A stretch of 64,000 bases of DNA. Source: Actomonas aquatica. Its GTDB lineage: Bacteria > Verrucomicrobiota > Verrucomicrobiia > Opitutales > Opitutaceae. A program made the position numbers and the translations under genes. The DNA lies in NCBI RefSeq assembly GCF_019679435.2, contig NZ_CP139781.1, positions 4,063,753-4,127,752 of the forward strand, written 5' to 3'. Positions 50,695-59,870 of the stretch are shown piece after piece. Position 1 is the stretch's first letter, and every line of letters begins with the position of its first letter. The notes under the pieces are model-generated. The model was not told where the DNA came from. It did no database searches and was given only the letters and a program-made list of their open reading frames with translations.

Positions 50695-51402
50695 CTACCG
50701 CTCTGTCCCCGGTTTGGGCAGGTCGGCGGGGAGTTGGGCGATGAGGGCGACGGCTTGGCTGCGCGAATGCACGTGCAGCTTCTCGTAGATGCGGCGCACG
50801 TAGGTGTTCACGGTCTGAAAAGACACGCCGAGCGAATCGGCGATCTCTTTGTAGAGGAATCCCTGCGCGAGCAGGGCGAGGACCTCGTATTCGCGTTTGG
50901 AAAGTTTGTCGGCCGGGTTCTCGACCTGGGGGGCGGCGGCTGGTTTTTGGAGCGACTGCACCACTTTTCGGGCGATGTTGCTGCTCATGGGCGAACCGCC
51001 GGTGTGCACGTCCTGCAGGGCGGCGACCAATTCCTCGCGGCGGGAACGCTTCAGCAGGTAACCCGTGGCGCCGGCGGCCAACGCGTCGAAGATGTAGTTC
51101 GCGTCGTCGTAAACCGTGAGCATCACAAACTGCGTTTTGGGCAGCTGCAGCTTCAGCTCGCGCACGCATTCGATGCCGCTTTTGCCGGGCAGATTGATGT
51201 CGACCAAGGCCACGTCCGGCGCGATCGCGGGCAGGTCGGCGATCGCGGTTTCGGCGTCGGGAAAGGCCTGGGTGAAACGGAAGCCATCGGTCTCATTGAT
51301 CCAGCCCGTGAGGATGTCACGCAGTCCGTCGTCGTCTTCGACCAAGGCGACGGAAATCGAGGTGGAACCAGTGGCGGGAGCAGTAGAAGCGGAAGCAGAC
51401 AC
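50695..51402 (-). CDS. NarL/LuxR-family response regulator
   Basis: A 235-residue regulator. Receiver domain about 16-135 with the acidic pair in ALVEDDDG, phospho-acceptor Asp in VALVDINLPGKSG and Lys in GYLLKRSRREEL. After a Pro/Ala linker, the LuxR-type helix-turn-helix is LSKREYEVLALLAQGFLYKE with SFQTVNTYVRRIYEKLHV. GTG start. It lies 12 bases after the stop of the large sensor kinase and is surely its partner. It probably controls the flanking GH39/GH44 and related genes; that is inference from position. Confidence 0.94.
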   Translation of the reverse strand: MSASASTAPATGSTSISVALVEDDDGLRDILTGWINETDGFRFTQAFPDAETAIADLPAIAPDVALVDINLPGKSGIECVRELKLQLPKTQFVMLTVYDDANYIFDALAAGATGYLLKRSRREELVAALQDVHTGGSPMSSNIARKVVQSLQKPAAAPQVENPADKLSKREYEVLALLAQGFLYKEIADSLGVSFQTVNTYVRRIYEKLHVHSRSQAVALIAQLPADLPKPGTER

Positions 51403-51414
51403 GAGTAAAAAACG

Positions 51415-54400
51415 CTAAGCTTGGGATCGGGCGGCTGTCGATGGCGCGCCGGGCACGGGGACGACGAAAGTCACCGTCGTGCCGTCGCCGGGGGCGGACC
51501 GGACCTCGCAGCGACCGCCGATGCGTTCGAGGCGTTGGCGCATGTTGCGCAGGCCATTGCCGCCGCCGGGGCGATCGCTCGGGCGTTCCGGCAGCGCGGC
51601 CGGGTCGAATCCGCCGCCGTTGTCCTGCACCACCAGCTCGAAGCCGCGCGGCTGCAGGCGCAGGTGAAGTTGCACGACGCTGGCACCGCCATGGCGCAGG
51701 GCGTTGTTGAGCGCCTCTTTGAAGGCGAGAAAGAGGTGGTGGCGGTGATCAGACGGCACGTCCCAGGCGGGCAGTTCGAAGGGCAGATCGAGACGGCAAC
51801 GCACCTCGGCGGCGCGCAGGAAATCTTCCGCAAACTTGCCCATGTAGGAGACGAGGCTGTCGAGCGTGTCGTGCCGGGGATCGACTGCCCACACGATTTC
51901 GTCGAGCGCGCGGGTCATGTCTGTCGCCGTTTGTTGAATACGCGCCAGCAGCGGGCCGGCGCGCTCCGGGTCACGCATCACCGCCGGCGCGCTCTGGCTG
52001 AGCATGGAGATGCGGGTGAGGCTGGTGCCCACATCGTCGTGGATGTCGCGCGCGATTCGGGCGCGCTCGAGTTCGAGGGCGTGACGTTGTTCCAGCAGTT
52101 CGAGCCGGTGGCGCAGGCGGCGGCGCGTGAGCGTGCGCACAGCGAACGCGACGGCGCTGAGCATGAGCAGGGTGCAGCCGCCGAGGAACCACCACGTCTG
52201 CCAGAAGAACGGCGCCACGGTGAAGCTTACAGTCGCCGGGGTGGTGTTCCACAGACCGTCGTTGTTGCTCGCGATGACGTGGAATTGATAGCTGCCGGCG
52301 GGCAGTTGGCTGTAGCTGGCGGTGCGGTCGGTGCCGACCTCCACCCACGACTTGTCCAGGCCCTCCAGGCGGTAGCGGAACTGCACCTTGTCGGGGGAGA
52401 CGTAGCTGAGACCGGCGAAGCGGAACTCCAGGCGCTGGTGGTCGGGAGGCAGGGCGGTTGGCAGCTCGTCGGCAGGGGCGTCGAGCGTGCGACCATCGAC
52501 GTCAAACGACTCGATCACAACCGGCGGCGGCAGGGGATTGGTGCGGACTTTGGCCGGATCGACGCAGACCAGTCCGCGGCTGTTGGCAAACCACAGCCGA
52601 CCGTCCGGCGTGGTGCAGGCACTGCCCTGGCGACCGCCCAAAAACTCGACGATGGGCAGGCCGTCGCTGCGGTCGTAGATCTGACTCGGAAAGGTGCTCA
52701 GTTCACCGTCGGCGCAGCGGTGCAGGTCGGCGCGGGCCACGCGTTGAATGCCGCGGTGGGTGGCGAGCCAGAGGTAACCCTGCGCGTCGGCGAGGATCGC
52801 GCTGATGGCTTTGTCGGCCAGACCTGCCTCCGGGGTAATGAGGTCAAACCGGCCGTCGCGATAACGGGTGAGGCCATGGTCGGCGGTGCCGATCCACAGG
52901 GTGCCGTCGGGTTCGGCCAGCAGGCTGTGCACGGCATTGCTGCCGAGGCCGTTGTCGCGATCGAAAACGGTGGTGCCGGTGGGCGTGATGCGCACGAGTC
53001 CGCCTTGGGTGAAGCCACACCAGATGGTGCCGTCGGGCGCGAGCGCCACCGCGCTCACATCGTCGCTGGCGCCGAGCGGTGATTTCACCAGCCACGTGGA
53101 CCCGGTGGGGCTGAGCCGGAGCAGGCCCTCGCGGTTTCCAACCAACAAGTCGGGCGTGCCGGGCACGGGCAGCAGGGCGAGCACGGGACTGGAGGTTTCG
53201 TCGACGCTGGGGGGCCTTTCGAACTGACCGCCTTCCAGGCGATAGGGACCGCCCCACCAGAAGTTGCCGGCCCAGATTTCACCGGTCGCGCTGGCGGCGA
53301 CAGCGGGGATGTAGACGTTGTTCAGGCCGGCATCGGCGGCGTAGCGTTGCCAGGTGTCTCCAGAATAATGATACACGCCGGCACCGTCGGTGCCGATCCA
53401 GAGCGAGCCATCGGGGCTGGCGGCGACTGACAGCACACTGCAGCCCTGCCACTGGTCGGGGGCGTTGAGCACGGCGAAGCCGGTGGGGTGAATCGAGACG
53501 AGGCCGGCGCTGCCGATGCCGACCCAAAGCGTGCCCTCGCGGTCCTCGTGCAGAAAGCGCACCCAGTTTTGCGGCAGGCCGTCGGTGCGGTCGAGGTGCA
53601 CCGGGGGGCGACCGTCGGCGTAGATGAGGTGCAGGCCGGAATTGAGCGTGCCGACGGCGAGCGTGCCGTCGCTGAGCTCGAGGCAGGTCGCCAGTGAGTC
53701 GTCGCCCCACGGGAAGGGACCGCGGTCCTCTACCCAGCGGTCGTCGCGCCACTTGCGGACGCGGTTGTCGCAGAGGATCCAGGCGCCGCCGTCGGCGGTG
53801 GCGGCGAGACCAAACACGTAGTTGGCGGCCTGCGGAGTGGGCAGGTTGACCGGGATGAGCGCGTCGTCGATGAGGCGGGCGGCGGCGCCGTTTTCGACCA
53901 CCCAGATATGGCCGTTGGGGCCGCGCGACCAGGCCATGTTGCCCGGCTTCTCGGGCGCGATGAGGGAGGGAATCTGCTCGCCGTGGCCGAGGGCGCTGAG
54001 GGCGCCGTATTCGTGCATGGCCCACAGCCGTTGCTGCGGGTCGCTGCCGAGGCCGATGATTTTCTCGTTGTCGGCGCCGGAGGGCAGGGTGGCGATTTGG
54101 AAGGAGCCGTCGGTGAGGCGGGTCACGCCGCCGGCTTCGTGACCGATCCACAGGGTGCCGGCCGCATCCTCGAAGAGCGCGGAAATGCGGCGGTCGCGCA
54201 GGGCGGGAGTGTTGGCGGAATCGAAAACGCGGAAGCGTTTGCCGTCGAAACGAGCGAGTCCGCTGTGCGTGCCAAACCACAGGTAACCCTCCTGCGTTTG
54301 CGTGGCCGAAGTGACGAGGTTTTGCGGCAGGCCGTCTTCTGTCTGCCACACCCGCACCGCATAACCGTCGGCCAGAAAGGTCTCCGCCCAGCCGGTGACC

Positions 54401-54456
54401 GCGCTGCTCCAGAAAAGCAGCAGCAAAAGCAGAGGTGCGCGAAGGAGCGTTTTCAT
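51415..54456 (-). CDS. Propeller-type sensor histidine kinase (two-component regulator propeller, Y_Y_Y, HisKA_3)
   Basis: A 1013-residue membrane sensor. Signal peptide 1-24. The periplasmic part (about 25-640) has many Reg_prop blades such as TQEGYLWFGTHSGLARFDG, EDREGTLWVGIGSAGLV and EPDGTLWIGTADHGLTRY, folding as two seven-bladed propellers; then a Y_Y_Y domain (about 660-730, FRYRLEGLDKSWVEVG). One membrane helix (about 735-757) leads to the HisKA_3 helix with the phospho-acceptor His in RARIARDIHDDVGTSLTRI (about 806) and an HATPase domain with DNGGGFDP and GNGLRNMRQRLERIGG. Hybrid relatives in Bacteroidetes sense oligosaccharides; here the output is a separate NarL-type regulator encoded next to it. 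Start at ATG 54456 gives the signal peptide. Confidence 0.95.
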   Translation of the reverse strand: MKTLLRAPLLLLLLFWSSAVTGWAETFLADGYAVRVWQTEDGLPQNLVTSATQTQEGYLWFGTHSGLARFDGKRFRVFDSANTPALRDRRISALFEDAAGTLWIGHEAGGVTRLTDGSFQIATLPSGADNEKIIGLGSDPQQRLWAMHEYGALSALGHGEQIPSLIAPEKPGNMAWSRGPNGHIWVVENGAAARLIDDALIPVNLPTPQAANYVFGLAATADGGAWILCDNRVRKWRDDRWVEDRGPFPWGDDSLATCLELSDGTLAVGTLNSGLHLIYADGRPPVHLDRTDGLPQNWVRFLHEDREGTLWVGIGSAGLVSIHPTGFAVLNAPDQWQGCSVLSVAASPDGSLWIGTDGAGVYHYSGDTWQRYAADAGLNNVYIPAVAASATGEIWAGNFWWGGPYRLEGGQFERPPSVDETSSPVLALLPVPGTPDLLVGNREGLLRLSPTGSTWLVKSPLGASDDVSAVALAPDGTIWCGFTQGGLVRITPTGTTVFDRDNGLGSNAVHSLLAEPDGTLWIGTADHGLTRYRDGRFDLITPEAGLADKAISAILADAQGYLWLATHRGIQRVARADLHRCADGELSTFPSQIYDRSDGLPIVEFLGGRQGSACTTPDGRLWFANSRGLVCVDPAKVRTNPLPPPVVIESFDVDGRTLDAPADELPTALPPDHQRLEFRFAGLSYVSPDKVQFRYRLEGLDKSWVEVGTDRTASYSQLPAGSYQFHVIASNNDGLWNTTPATVSFTVAPFFWQTWWFLGGCTLLMLSAVAFAVRTLTRRRLRHRLELLEQRHALELERARIARDIHDDVGTSLTRISMLSQSAPAVMRDPERAGPLLARIQQTATDMTRALDEIVWAVDPRHDTLDSLVSYMGKFAEDFLRAAEVRCRLDLPFELPAWDVPSDHRHHLFLAFKEALNNALRHGGASVVQLHLRLQPRGFELVVQDNGGGFDPAALPERPSDRPGGGNGLRNMRQRLERIGGRCEVRSAPGDGTTVTFVVPVPGAPSTAARSQA

Positions 54457-54613
54457 GCGAGCGGTCAGGGCGGGCGTGACGAAGCCGAAAGGCTGGCCCC
54501 GAGGCTGCGGGGCGGGTCGGGGGGCAGCAAGGTCTGAGACACGGGTGCGGCGGGCATGAGCATCATTTATGCGGCGCGAGTTGAAGGTCGGCGCGGAGTG
54601 CAGATTGTGGGGG

Positions 54614-55636
54614 ATGAAATCACTCGGATTCCTCTCCTTTGGGCATTGGTCGCCGTCGCCGCACTCCGGCACGCGATCCGCTGGCGACGCGCTGCTGCAG
54701 TCGATCGACTTGGCGGTGGCGGCGGAGGAGCTGGGCTGGGATGGCGCCTATTTCCGCGTGCACCATTTTGCGCGGCAACTCGCCTCGCCGTTTCCGCTCT
54801 TGGCCGCGATCGGCGCGCGCACGCAGCGGATCGAGATTGGCACCGGGGTGATCGACATGCGCTACGAAAATCCGTCCTACATGGTCGAGGATGCGGGCGC
54901 GGCTGACCTGATCGCGGGGGGCCGCCTGCAACTCGGCATCAGTCGCGGCTCACCCGAGCAGGTGATCGATGGCTGGAAGCATTTTGGCTACGAACCGGCC
55001 GCCGGGGAAACCGAGCAGGACATGGCCCGCCGGGGCACCGAACTGTTTCTGGAGCGACTTTCCGGCCAGGGATTTGCGGCGCCGAATCCGCGGCCAATGT
55101 TTCCGAATCCGCCGGGGCTGCTGCGTCTTGAGCCGCACGCCGAAGGCCTGCGTGAGCGCATCTGGTGGGGTTCGGCCTCCAACAGCACGGCGACGTGGGC
55201 GGCGCAGCTCGGCATGAACCTGCAGAGCTCCACGCTCAAGTGGGACGAAACCGGCGAGCCCTTTCACGTGCAGCAGGCGAAACAGATCCGCGCCTACCGG
55301 GAGGCCTGGAAAGCGGCGGGGCACTCCCGCCAGCCGCGCGTCTCGGTGAGCCGCTCGATCTTCGCGCTGGTGGACGACCGGGACCGCGCCTACTTCGGCG
55401 GCGACGAACGGGACGGCGATGCCTTCGGTATCCTGGAAGCGAATACGCGGGCGATCTTCGGCCGTTCCTACGCGGCAGAGCCCGACCAACTCATCGCGCA
55501 GCTGAAGCAGGATGAAGCGATCGCCGAAGCCGACACCCTGCTCTTCACCGTCCCGAACCAACTCGGCGTCGCCTACAACGTCCACGTCCTCGCAGCCATC
55601 CTCGAGCACGTCGCCCCCGGCATGGGCTGGCGGTGA
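54614..55636 (+). CDS. LLM-class flavin-dependent oxidoreductase (luciferase-like)
   Basis: A 340-residue flavoprotein of the bacterial luciferase-like superfamily, starting MKSLGFLSFGHWSPSP. Conserved elements: AVAAEELGWDGAYFRVHHFA (first FMN/substrate region with the His-His), RIEIGTGVIDMRYENPSYM, and AGGRLQLGISRGSPEQVIDG. Such enzymes use FMNH2 and O2 to oxidise varied substrates. It is divergent from the propeller kinase gene. A G-rich stretch directly before the ATG could be a ribosome site. Substrate unknown. Confidence 0.92.
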   Translation: MKSLGFLSFGHWSPSPHSGTRSAGDALLQSIDLAVAAEELGWDGAYFRVHHFARQLASPFPLLAAIGARTQRIEIGTGVIDMRYENPSYMVEDAGAADLIAGGRLQLGISRGSPEQVIDGWKHFGYEPAAGETEQDMARRGTELFLERLSGQGFAAPNPRPMFPNPPGLLRLEPHAEGLRERIWWGSASNSTATWAAQLGMNLQSSTLKWDETGEPFHVQQAKQIRAYREAWKAAGHSRQPRVSVSRSIFALVDDRDRAYFGGDERDGDAFGILEANTRAIFGRSYAAEPDQLIAQLKQDEAIAEADTLLFTVPNQLGVAYNVHVLAAILEHVAPGMGWR

Positions 55637-55658
55637 GGCTCCGCGCGGAAAACTGCGT

Positions 55659-55892
55659 TCACAGTCCGGTCCGTTGCCGCGCTTCGGCCATAACGTTTTC
55701 CAATGAGAGTCCAGTGGCGGTGCCTTCCTGAATCTCGGCGATGCGGCGACGGGTTTCGGCTCTCCAGGCAGAATCGACCTCAGGGGTGATTTCTCCGTGT
55801 GCTGCAAGCAGGATACGTTCGACCAATTCGGCCCGAACTTCATGCGGAAGCTCACGTGATTCGGCCACGATTTGTTCCAGGGTCATTGGCAT
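55659..55892 (-). CDS. Addiction-module antitoxin-like protein, without visible toxin
   Basis: A 77-residue protein, MPMTLEQIVAESRELPHEV at the N-terminus, then AELVERILLAAHGEITPEV and AWRAETRRRIAEIQEGTATG. This fits the small putative addiction-module component family (usually followed by a RelE/ParE-like toxin gene). Downstream on this strand there are only 22 bases before the convergent LLM gene, so no toxin gene follows; none is visible upstream either. It may be an orphan remnant. The frame is open upstream but the family begins at this ATG. Confidence 0.78.
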   Translation of the reverse strand: MPMTLEQIVAESRELPHEVRAELVERILLAAHGEITPEVDSAWRAETRRRIAEIQEGTATGLSLENVMAEARQRTGL

Positions 55893-56133
55893 ACGTCTCA
55901 GCATGGGCCTTACGGCCGAGCCGGCAAGTCTGGTGGTTTGCACTTCATCGGACAGAAGGGGAGGCCAAGATTCTCTTGGCGCTTTTGGGTTAGGGCGTGC
56001 CTGTCGCATGGTTTCAGACCGACTATCCCGGTTCCTGTCCCGAATAGTCGTGACAGGGAAATGGGGGGCGGGGGACGGTGAGGCTCGCCCCGTGGGAACC
56101 TGACTGCGAACGTGGGCGTCCCCCTTTTTGTCC

Positions 56134-57834
56134 ATGAGCCACGAATCCCTTTCCCGCCCTTCACCGACCTCCGAAAGCCCCGCTCTGCGCCCGACGCGCC
56201 GCACGATGCTGAAGTCCTGTCTTGCCGGTGCCCTGGCCGCACCGATGTTGCGCAGCTGGGCGGCGAGTCCCGAGGCAGCGGCCAAGGCGGCGACCGCGAC
56301 CGGCGACGCGCCGGCGGGCCATCCTGAGCTGCACTGGCGGCGTGGCGTCGAGGGTCAACGCATCGCCGATCTGGGCGATGGCACCTTCCTCAATCCGGTC
56401 ATTTCCGGCGACCATCCGGACCCGACGGTGCTCAAGGATGGCGACGATTATTACATGACGTTTTCGTCGTTCAACTCAGTGCCGGGCATCGTGATCTGGC
56501 ACTCGCGCGATCTCGTGAACTGGACGCCACTCGGGCCGGCGCTGCGCGAAAACATCGGCACGATCTGGGCGCTCGATCTGTGCAAGCACGGCGATCGCTA
56601 CTACGTTTACATGCCGGTGCTGCCGCCGGGCAAACCGTGGTCCACCTACGTGATCTGGGCGGAAAATCCGGCCGGTCCGTGGAGCGATCCGATCAACCTG
56701 CACCTCGATAACTGCATCGATCCGGGCCACATCGCGGGCGAGGACGGCAAGCGTTACCTCTTCGTGAATGGCATTCGCAAAGTGCGCCTCACTGATGATG
56801 GTCTGGCCGTCGATGGTGAGCTCGAGCCGGCCTACGATCCGTGGCGCTACCCGGACGATTGGATCACGGAAAACTTCGCCCCCGAAGGCCCGAAGCTGCT
56901 GTGGCGCGGGGAGTGGTTGTATCTTGTGACGGCGGTCGGCGGCACGGCGGGTCCGGTTACGGGCCACATGGTCATTGCGGCGCGTTCGCGCTCGGTGCAT
57001 GGACCGTGGGAACATTGTCCGCACAACCCGCTGGTGCGCACCACGTCGATCGACGAGCCCTGGTGGTCGCGCGGCCACGCGACGCTGGTGGAGGGCCCCA
57101 GTGGCGATGGCGATTGGTGGATGGTGTATCACGGTTACGAAAACGGTTTCCGCACGCTCGGTCGGCAGACGCTGCTCGAGCCCATTGAGTGGACCGACGA
57201 CGGCTGGTTCCGCGCCAAGGGCGGCGACCTCGGTCACCCCTTGCCTATCCCGCAGGGCGGCGAGGCGGTGGAGCCGGGTTTCCCGCTCTCGGATGATTTC
57301 ACCCGCAACAAGTTTGGCGTGCAGTGGGCTTTCCATGATCCGAAGCCGGACGAGATGGAGCGCGTCACTTGGGGCGATGCCGCCCTCACGCTGGCGGGCA
57401 CCGGTGAGTCGCCGGTCGATAGCTCGCCGCTCACCTGCATCGTGGTCGATCGCGCTTACGAAGTGGAGGTCGACATGGAGCTCGAAGGCGCGGTCGAAGG
57501 CACCTTTCTGTTGTATTACAACCCCAAGGCCTTCGTCGGTGTGGGCTTCACCGGCGAGAAGGCCAAGACCTACCAATACGCCGAGACTCACGACTGGGCG
57601 GCGGTGCCGTTTGAGGGGCGCAAGCTTCGCGCGCGCATCGCCAACGACCACCACGTCGTGACCTACCACTACTCGGCCGACGGCGGCAAAACCTGGCGTC
57701 GTCATCCGACCCGCATGGAGGTCTCAGGCCTGCACCACAACGTGTTTGGCGGCTTCCTCAGCCTCAAGGTCGGCATCTGCGCACTGGGCGAAGGCAAGGT
57801 CACCCTGCGCAACTTCACCTACCGCGCACTGTAA
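56134..57834 (+). CDS. Secreted glycoside hydrolase family 43
   Basis: A 566-residue exported enzyme. The N-terminus bears a twin-arginine signal, PTRRTMLKSCLAGALAAP (RR at 22-23). The GH43 five-bladed propeller (about 80-370) has the base Asp in SGDHPDPTVLKDGDDYYMTF, the pKa-modulating Asp around GTIWALDLCKHGD and the acid Glu in the region DEPWWSRGHATLVEGPSGDG. A C-terminal concanavalin-like beta sandwich (about 385-566) corresponds to the usual GH43 xylosidase-type accessory domain. It should remove xylose or arabinose from hemicellulose. The 240 bases upstream contain a hairpin (CGACTAT / ATAGTCG, about 56019-56049) but no gene. Confidence 0.92.
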   Translation: MSHESLSRPSPTSESPALRPTRRTMLKSCLAGALAAPMLRSWAASPEAAAKAATATGDAPAGHPELHWRRGVEGQRIADLGDGTFLNPVISGDHPDPTVLKDGDDYYMTFSSFNSVPGIVIWHSRDLVNWTPLGPALRENIGTIWALDLCKHGDRYYVYMPVLPPGKPWSTYVIWAENPAGPWSDPINLHLDNCIDPGHIAGEDGKRYLFVNGIRKVRLTDDGLAVDGELEPAYDPWRYPDDWITENFAPEGPKLLWRGEWLYLVTAVGGTAGPVTGHMVIAARSRSVHGPWEHCPHNPLVRTTSIDEPWWSRGHATLVEGPSGDGDWWMVYHGYENGFRTLGRQTLLEPIEWTDDGWFRAKGGDLGHPLPIPQGGEAVEPGFPLSDDFTRNKFGVQWAFHDPKPDEMERVTWGDAALTLAGTGESPVDSSPLTCIVVDRAYEVEVDMELEGAVEGTFLLYYNPKAFVGVGFTGEKAKTYQYAETHDWAAVPFEGRKLRARIANDHHVVTYHYSADGGKTWRRHPTRMEVSGLHHNVFGGFLSLKVGICALGEGKVTLRNFTYRAL

Positions 57835-57848
57835 GTTCGGCGCGCGCC

Positions 57849-58292
57849 TCAGTCGTCCGTTTCGAAGCACTCTGGTGCCTTCATCTGGCACTCGAGGGGG
57901 CTGAGAAAGTCCTCCCACGAACGCACGGCATCGGGGTCGTCGTCCAGCAACTGCTGGGTGCGCATGTGTCGCCAGAACGGCAGTGCCTCCTGGGTGGGAT
58001 GCTGCACGTGCACGCGCAGTCCGGCGGACTTGAGGGAGCGCAAGAACGCGCGGCCGGTGCCGTGGCGCCGGGCGGCGGCGCGCAGGTAGAGAATTGTCAC
58101 GTCCTGTGGTCCGGTAATCTCGATCCGGCAGCGTGGATCCAAGCGACCCGCGCGAATGAAGCCGCGCAGAATGTGAGTCGCCGGATGCAGCCGCCCGCGG
58201 GAAACGGAAACCGGACGTGTCGGGAGTGAACTCACGGGCACCAACGACCGCCCGCCTTGCCACGTCGTTCCACGCGTCCCGCGATCCCCCAC
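57849..58292 (-). CDS. Hypothetical protein, weak similarity to GNAT C-terminal half
   Basis: A 147-residue frame with GTG start. I do not recognise it with certainty. Residues about 70-110, ARRHGTGRAFLRSLKSAGLR followed by VHVQHPTQEALPFWRHM, resemble the pyrophosphate loop and the last helices of GNAT acetyltransferases, but the N-terminal half is not GNAT-like. It ends with an acidic region containing two Cys. It lies between a GH43 gene (convergent, 14 bases apart) and an MFS gene on the same strand. Could be a degenerate or small stand-alone protein. Confidence 0.5.
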   Translation of the reverse strand: MGDRGTRGTTWQGGRSLVPVSSLPTRPVSVSRGRLHPATHILRGFIRAGRLDPRCRIEITGPQDVTILYLRAAARRHGTGRAFLRSLKSAGLRVHVQHPTQEALPFWRHMRTQQLLDDDPDAVRSWEDFLSPLECQMKAPECFETDD

Positions 58293-58320
58293 CGCGATGT
58301 GGCGAAGCGCGCCCTGGCGT

Positions 58321-59505
58321 CTATGCCGCGGTGAGGGTGCGGCGGGTGAGGAGCATGGTGCTTACCGGGACGAGGGCGGCGACGCCCATGGCTCCGACGA
58401 TGGCGGGCAGGGTGTGCGGGAGCCGAGTTGATAGGCCGCTGGCCAATCCCGCTACGCCGAATTGGGTCGCGCCCAGTAGTGCCGCGGCACTCGCGCCGCT
58501 GTGCGGGAAAAACTCCAGGTAGTTGGCCTGCAGGTTGGGCGCCACCGCGCCCAGGGCGCCGACCGCGATCATCATCGCGCACATGAAGCCGAGCACCGGC
58601 CAGTCACCGAGCGTCGCGATCACCACCAGCAACATGCCGAGCGCCTGCACTGTGGTCGCACCGCGCAGCACGGTGAGCGAGGGCAGGCGCGAGAGCAGCA
58701 GGCGGTTGAGCAGGTTGAAGCCGAGCATGGCCACGATGTTGGCCGCGAAGAGCAGCGAGAAATGGCGCGCCGATTGGCCGAAGTGTTCCTGGTAGATGAA
58801 CGAGGCGTGGGTGATGAAAAGCATCAGCACGGAGAAGCCCGCCGCCTGCCAGAGCACGAAGGGCAGGGCGCGTTTTTCGCGCAGCACGTTGAGGTAACGT
58901 TGCAACATGCCGGTGGTGCCGGGCGCCACGGCGCGCTTGGGCGTTTGGCGAAAGATGACGCGCTTCGCGACCGGGATGAGGAAGAGCGCGTAGGCGGCGA
59001 GGAAGAAGAAGATCCAGCGCCAACTGGCGACCTCGAGGATGGCGCTGCCGACGCTCGGCGCGATGCCAGGGGCGACGATCATGATGAGGCCGATGAGGGA
59101 AAAGAGTTTGGCGGCGTCCTGCCCCGAGACGCGGTCCCGCACCAGCGCTGGCACCGACACCAGCACCCAACCGGCGCCAAAGGCCTGCACAGCGCGACCG
59201 ATGAGCAGCAACGCCATGTTGCCCGCAAAACCCACCACGAGCGCGGCGACCAGATAGAGCGCGAGGCCGCCCAGCAGCACGGTGCGGCGACCGAAGTGAT
59301 CCGACAGAGCGCCGCCGATCAACTGGCTGAACGAGAGCGTGAAAATATACACCGAGATGCTCAGCGAGATGTCGGCCACACTGACCTCCAAGGCGCCGGC
59401 CATTTGCGGAAAGGCTGGCAGGTAGGTGTCGACCGAGAACGGCCCCAACATAAGCGTCAGGGCCAGGGCGATCGTCAGACTGAACGGAACGTGCGACTTG
59501 GACAT
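58321..59505 (-). CDS. MFS multidrug efflux transporter, Bcr/CflA type
   Basis: A 394-residue membrane protein with twelve predicted helices. The first helix is FSLTIALALTLMLGPFSVDT followed by YLPAFPQMAGAL, the D-TYLPAFP pattern of the Bcr/CflA drug/H+ antiporter group. Motif A is GALSDHFGRRTVLLGG between helices 2 and 3; RVSGQDAAKLFSLIGLIMIV follows. Substrates may include bicyclomycin-like or other hydrophobic drugs; not determinable. Start at 59505 (MSKSHVPFS) precedes helix 1; the upstream frame is not conserved in type. Confidence 0.92.
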   Translation of the reverse strand: MSKSHVPFSLTIALALTLMLGPFSVDTYLPAFPQMAGALEVSVADISLSISVYIFTLSFSQLIGGALSDHFGRRTVLLGGLALYLVAALVVGFAGNMALLLIGRAVQAFGAGWVLVSVPALVRDRVSGQDAAKLFSLIGLIMIVAPGIAPSVGSAILEVASWRWIFFFLAAYALFLIPVAKRVIFRQTPKRAVAPGTTGMLQRYLNVLREKRALPFVLWQAAGFSVLMLFITHASFIYQEHFGQSARHFSLLFAANIVAMLGFNLLNRLLLSRLPSLTVLRGATTVQALGMLLVVIATLGDWPVLGFMCAMMIAVGALGAVAPNLQANYLEFFPHSGASAAALLGATQFGVAGLASGLSTRLPHTLPAIVGAMGVAALVPVSTMLLTRRTLTAA

Positions 59506-59870
59506 GCGGAGGGTCCAAGTCAGGCCGCAAAACGGGAAAGGCAAACCTCCGGGTGATTTCCGGGCACCGGTGGGACGAACGGTCCGAAAGACCGGTTCAG
59601 GGCACGTGTTTTGGCAATGTCGGTTCGTCTGCCAAAGTGTCTTTTCCCGGTAGAGCCGACCGCGGCGGAACGGGCCACGGATCACACGGATGTGGGTCTT
59701 TGTCGGCGGGGCGTGCCTGCCAGTCGCCGCTTTGGCGCGATGCGATCCCGCGTCCGCCGGATGGTCGCCCCGGGGCCACGCTTTCACCTCCGGTTCAAGC
59801 GCAGCTACTCCCTGGCATCGGGGCCTTTCTATCCGTGCGGATCCGTGGAATCCGTGGCGAAGAACGCGTT
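59506..59870. other. 365-base gap with ACGGA-rich inverted phrases
   Basis: No gene is supported here. CCACGGATCACACGGATG (59675-59692) and ATCCGTGCGGATCCGTGG (59831-59848) are imperfect inverted copies about 140 bases apart; the second continues AATCCGTGG. Similar phrases exist at 12064 and 23560. The enclosed segment has no other clear structure. Short frames in this region lack any recognisable feature. Confidence 0.5.
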
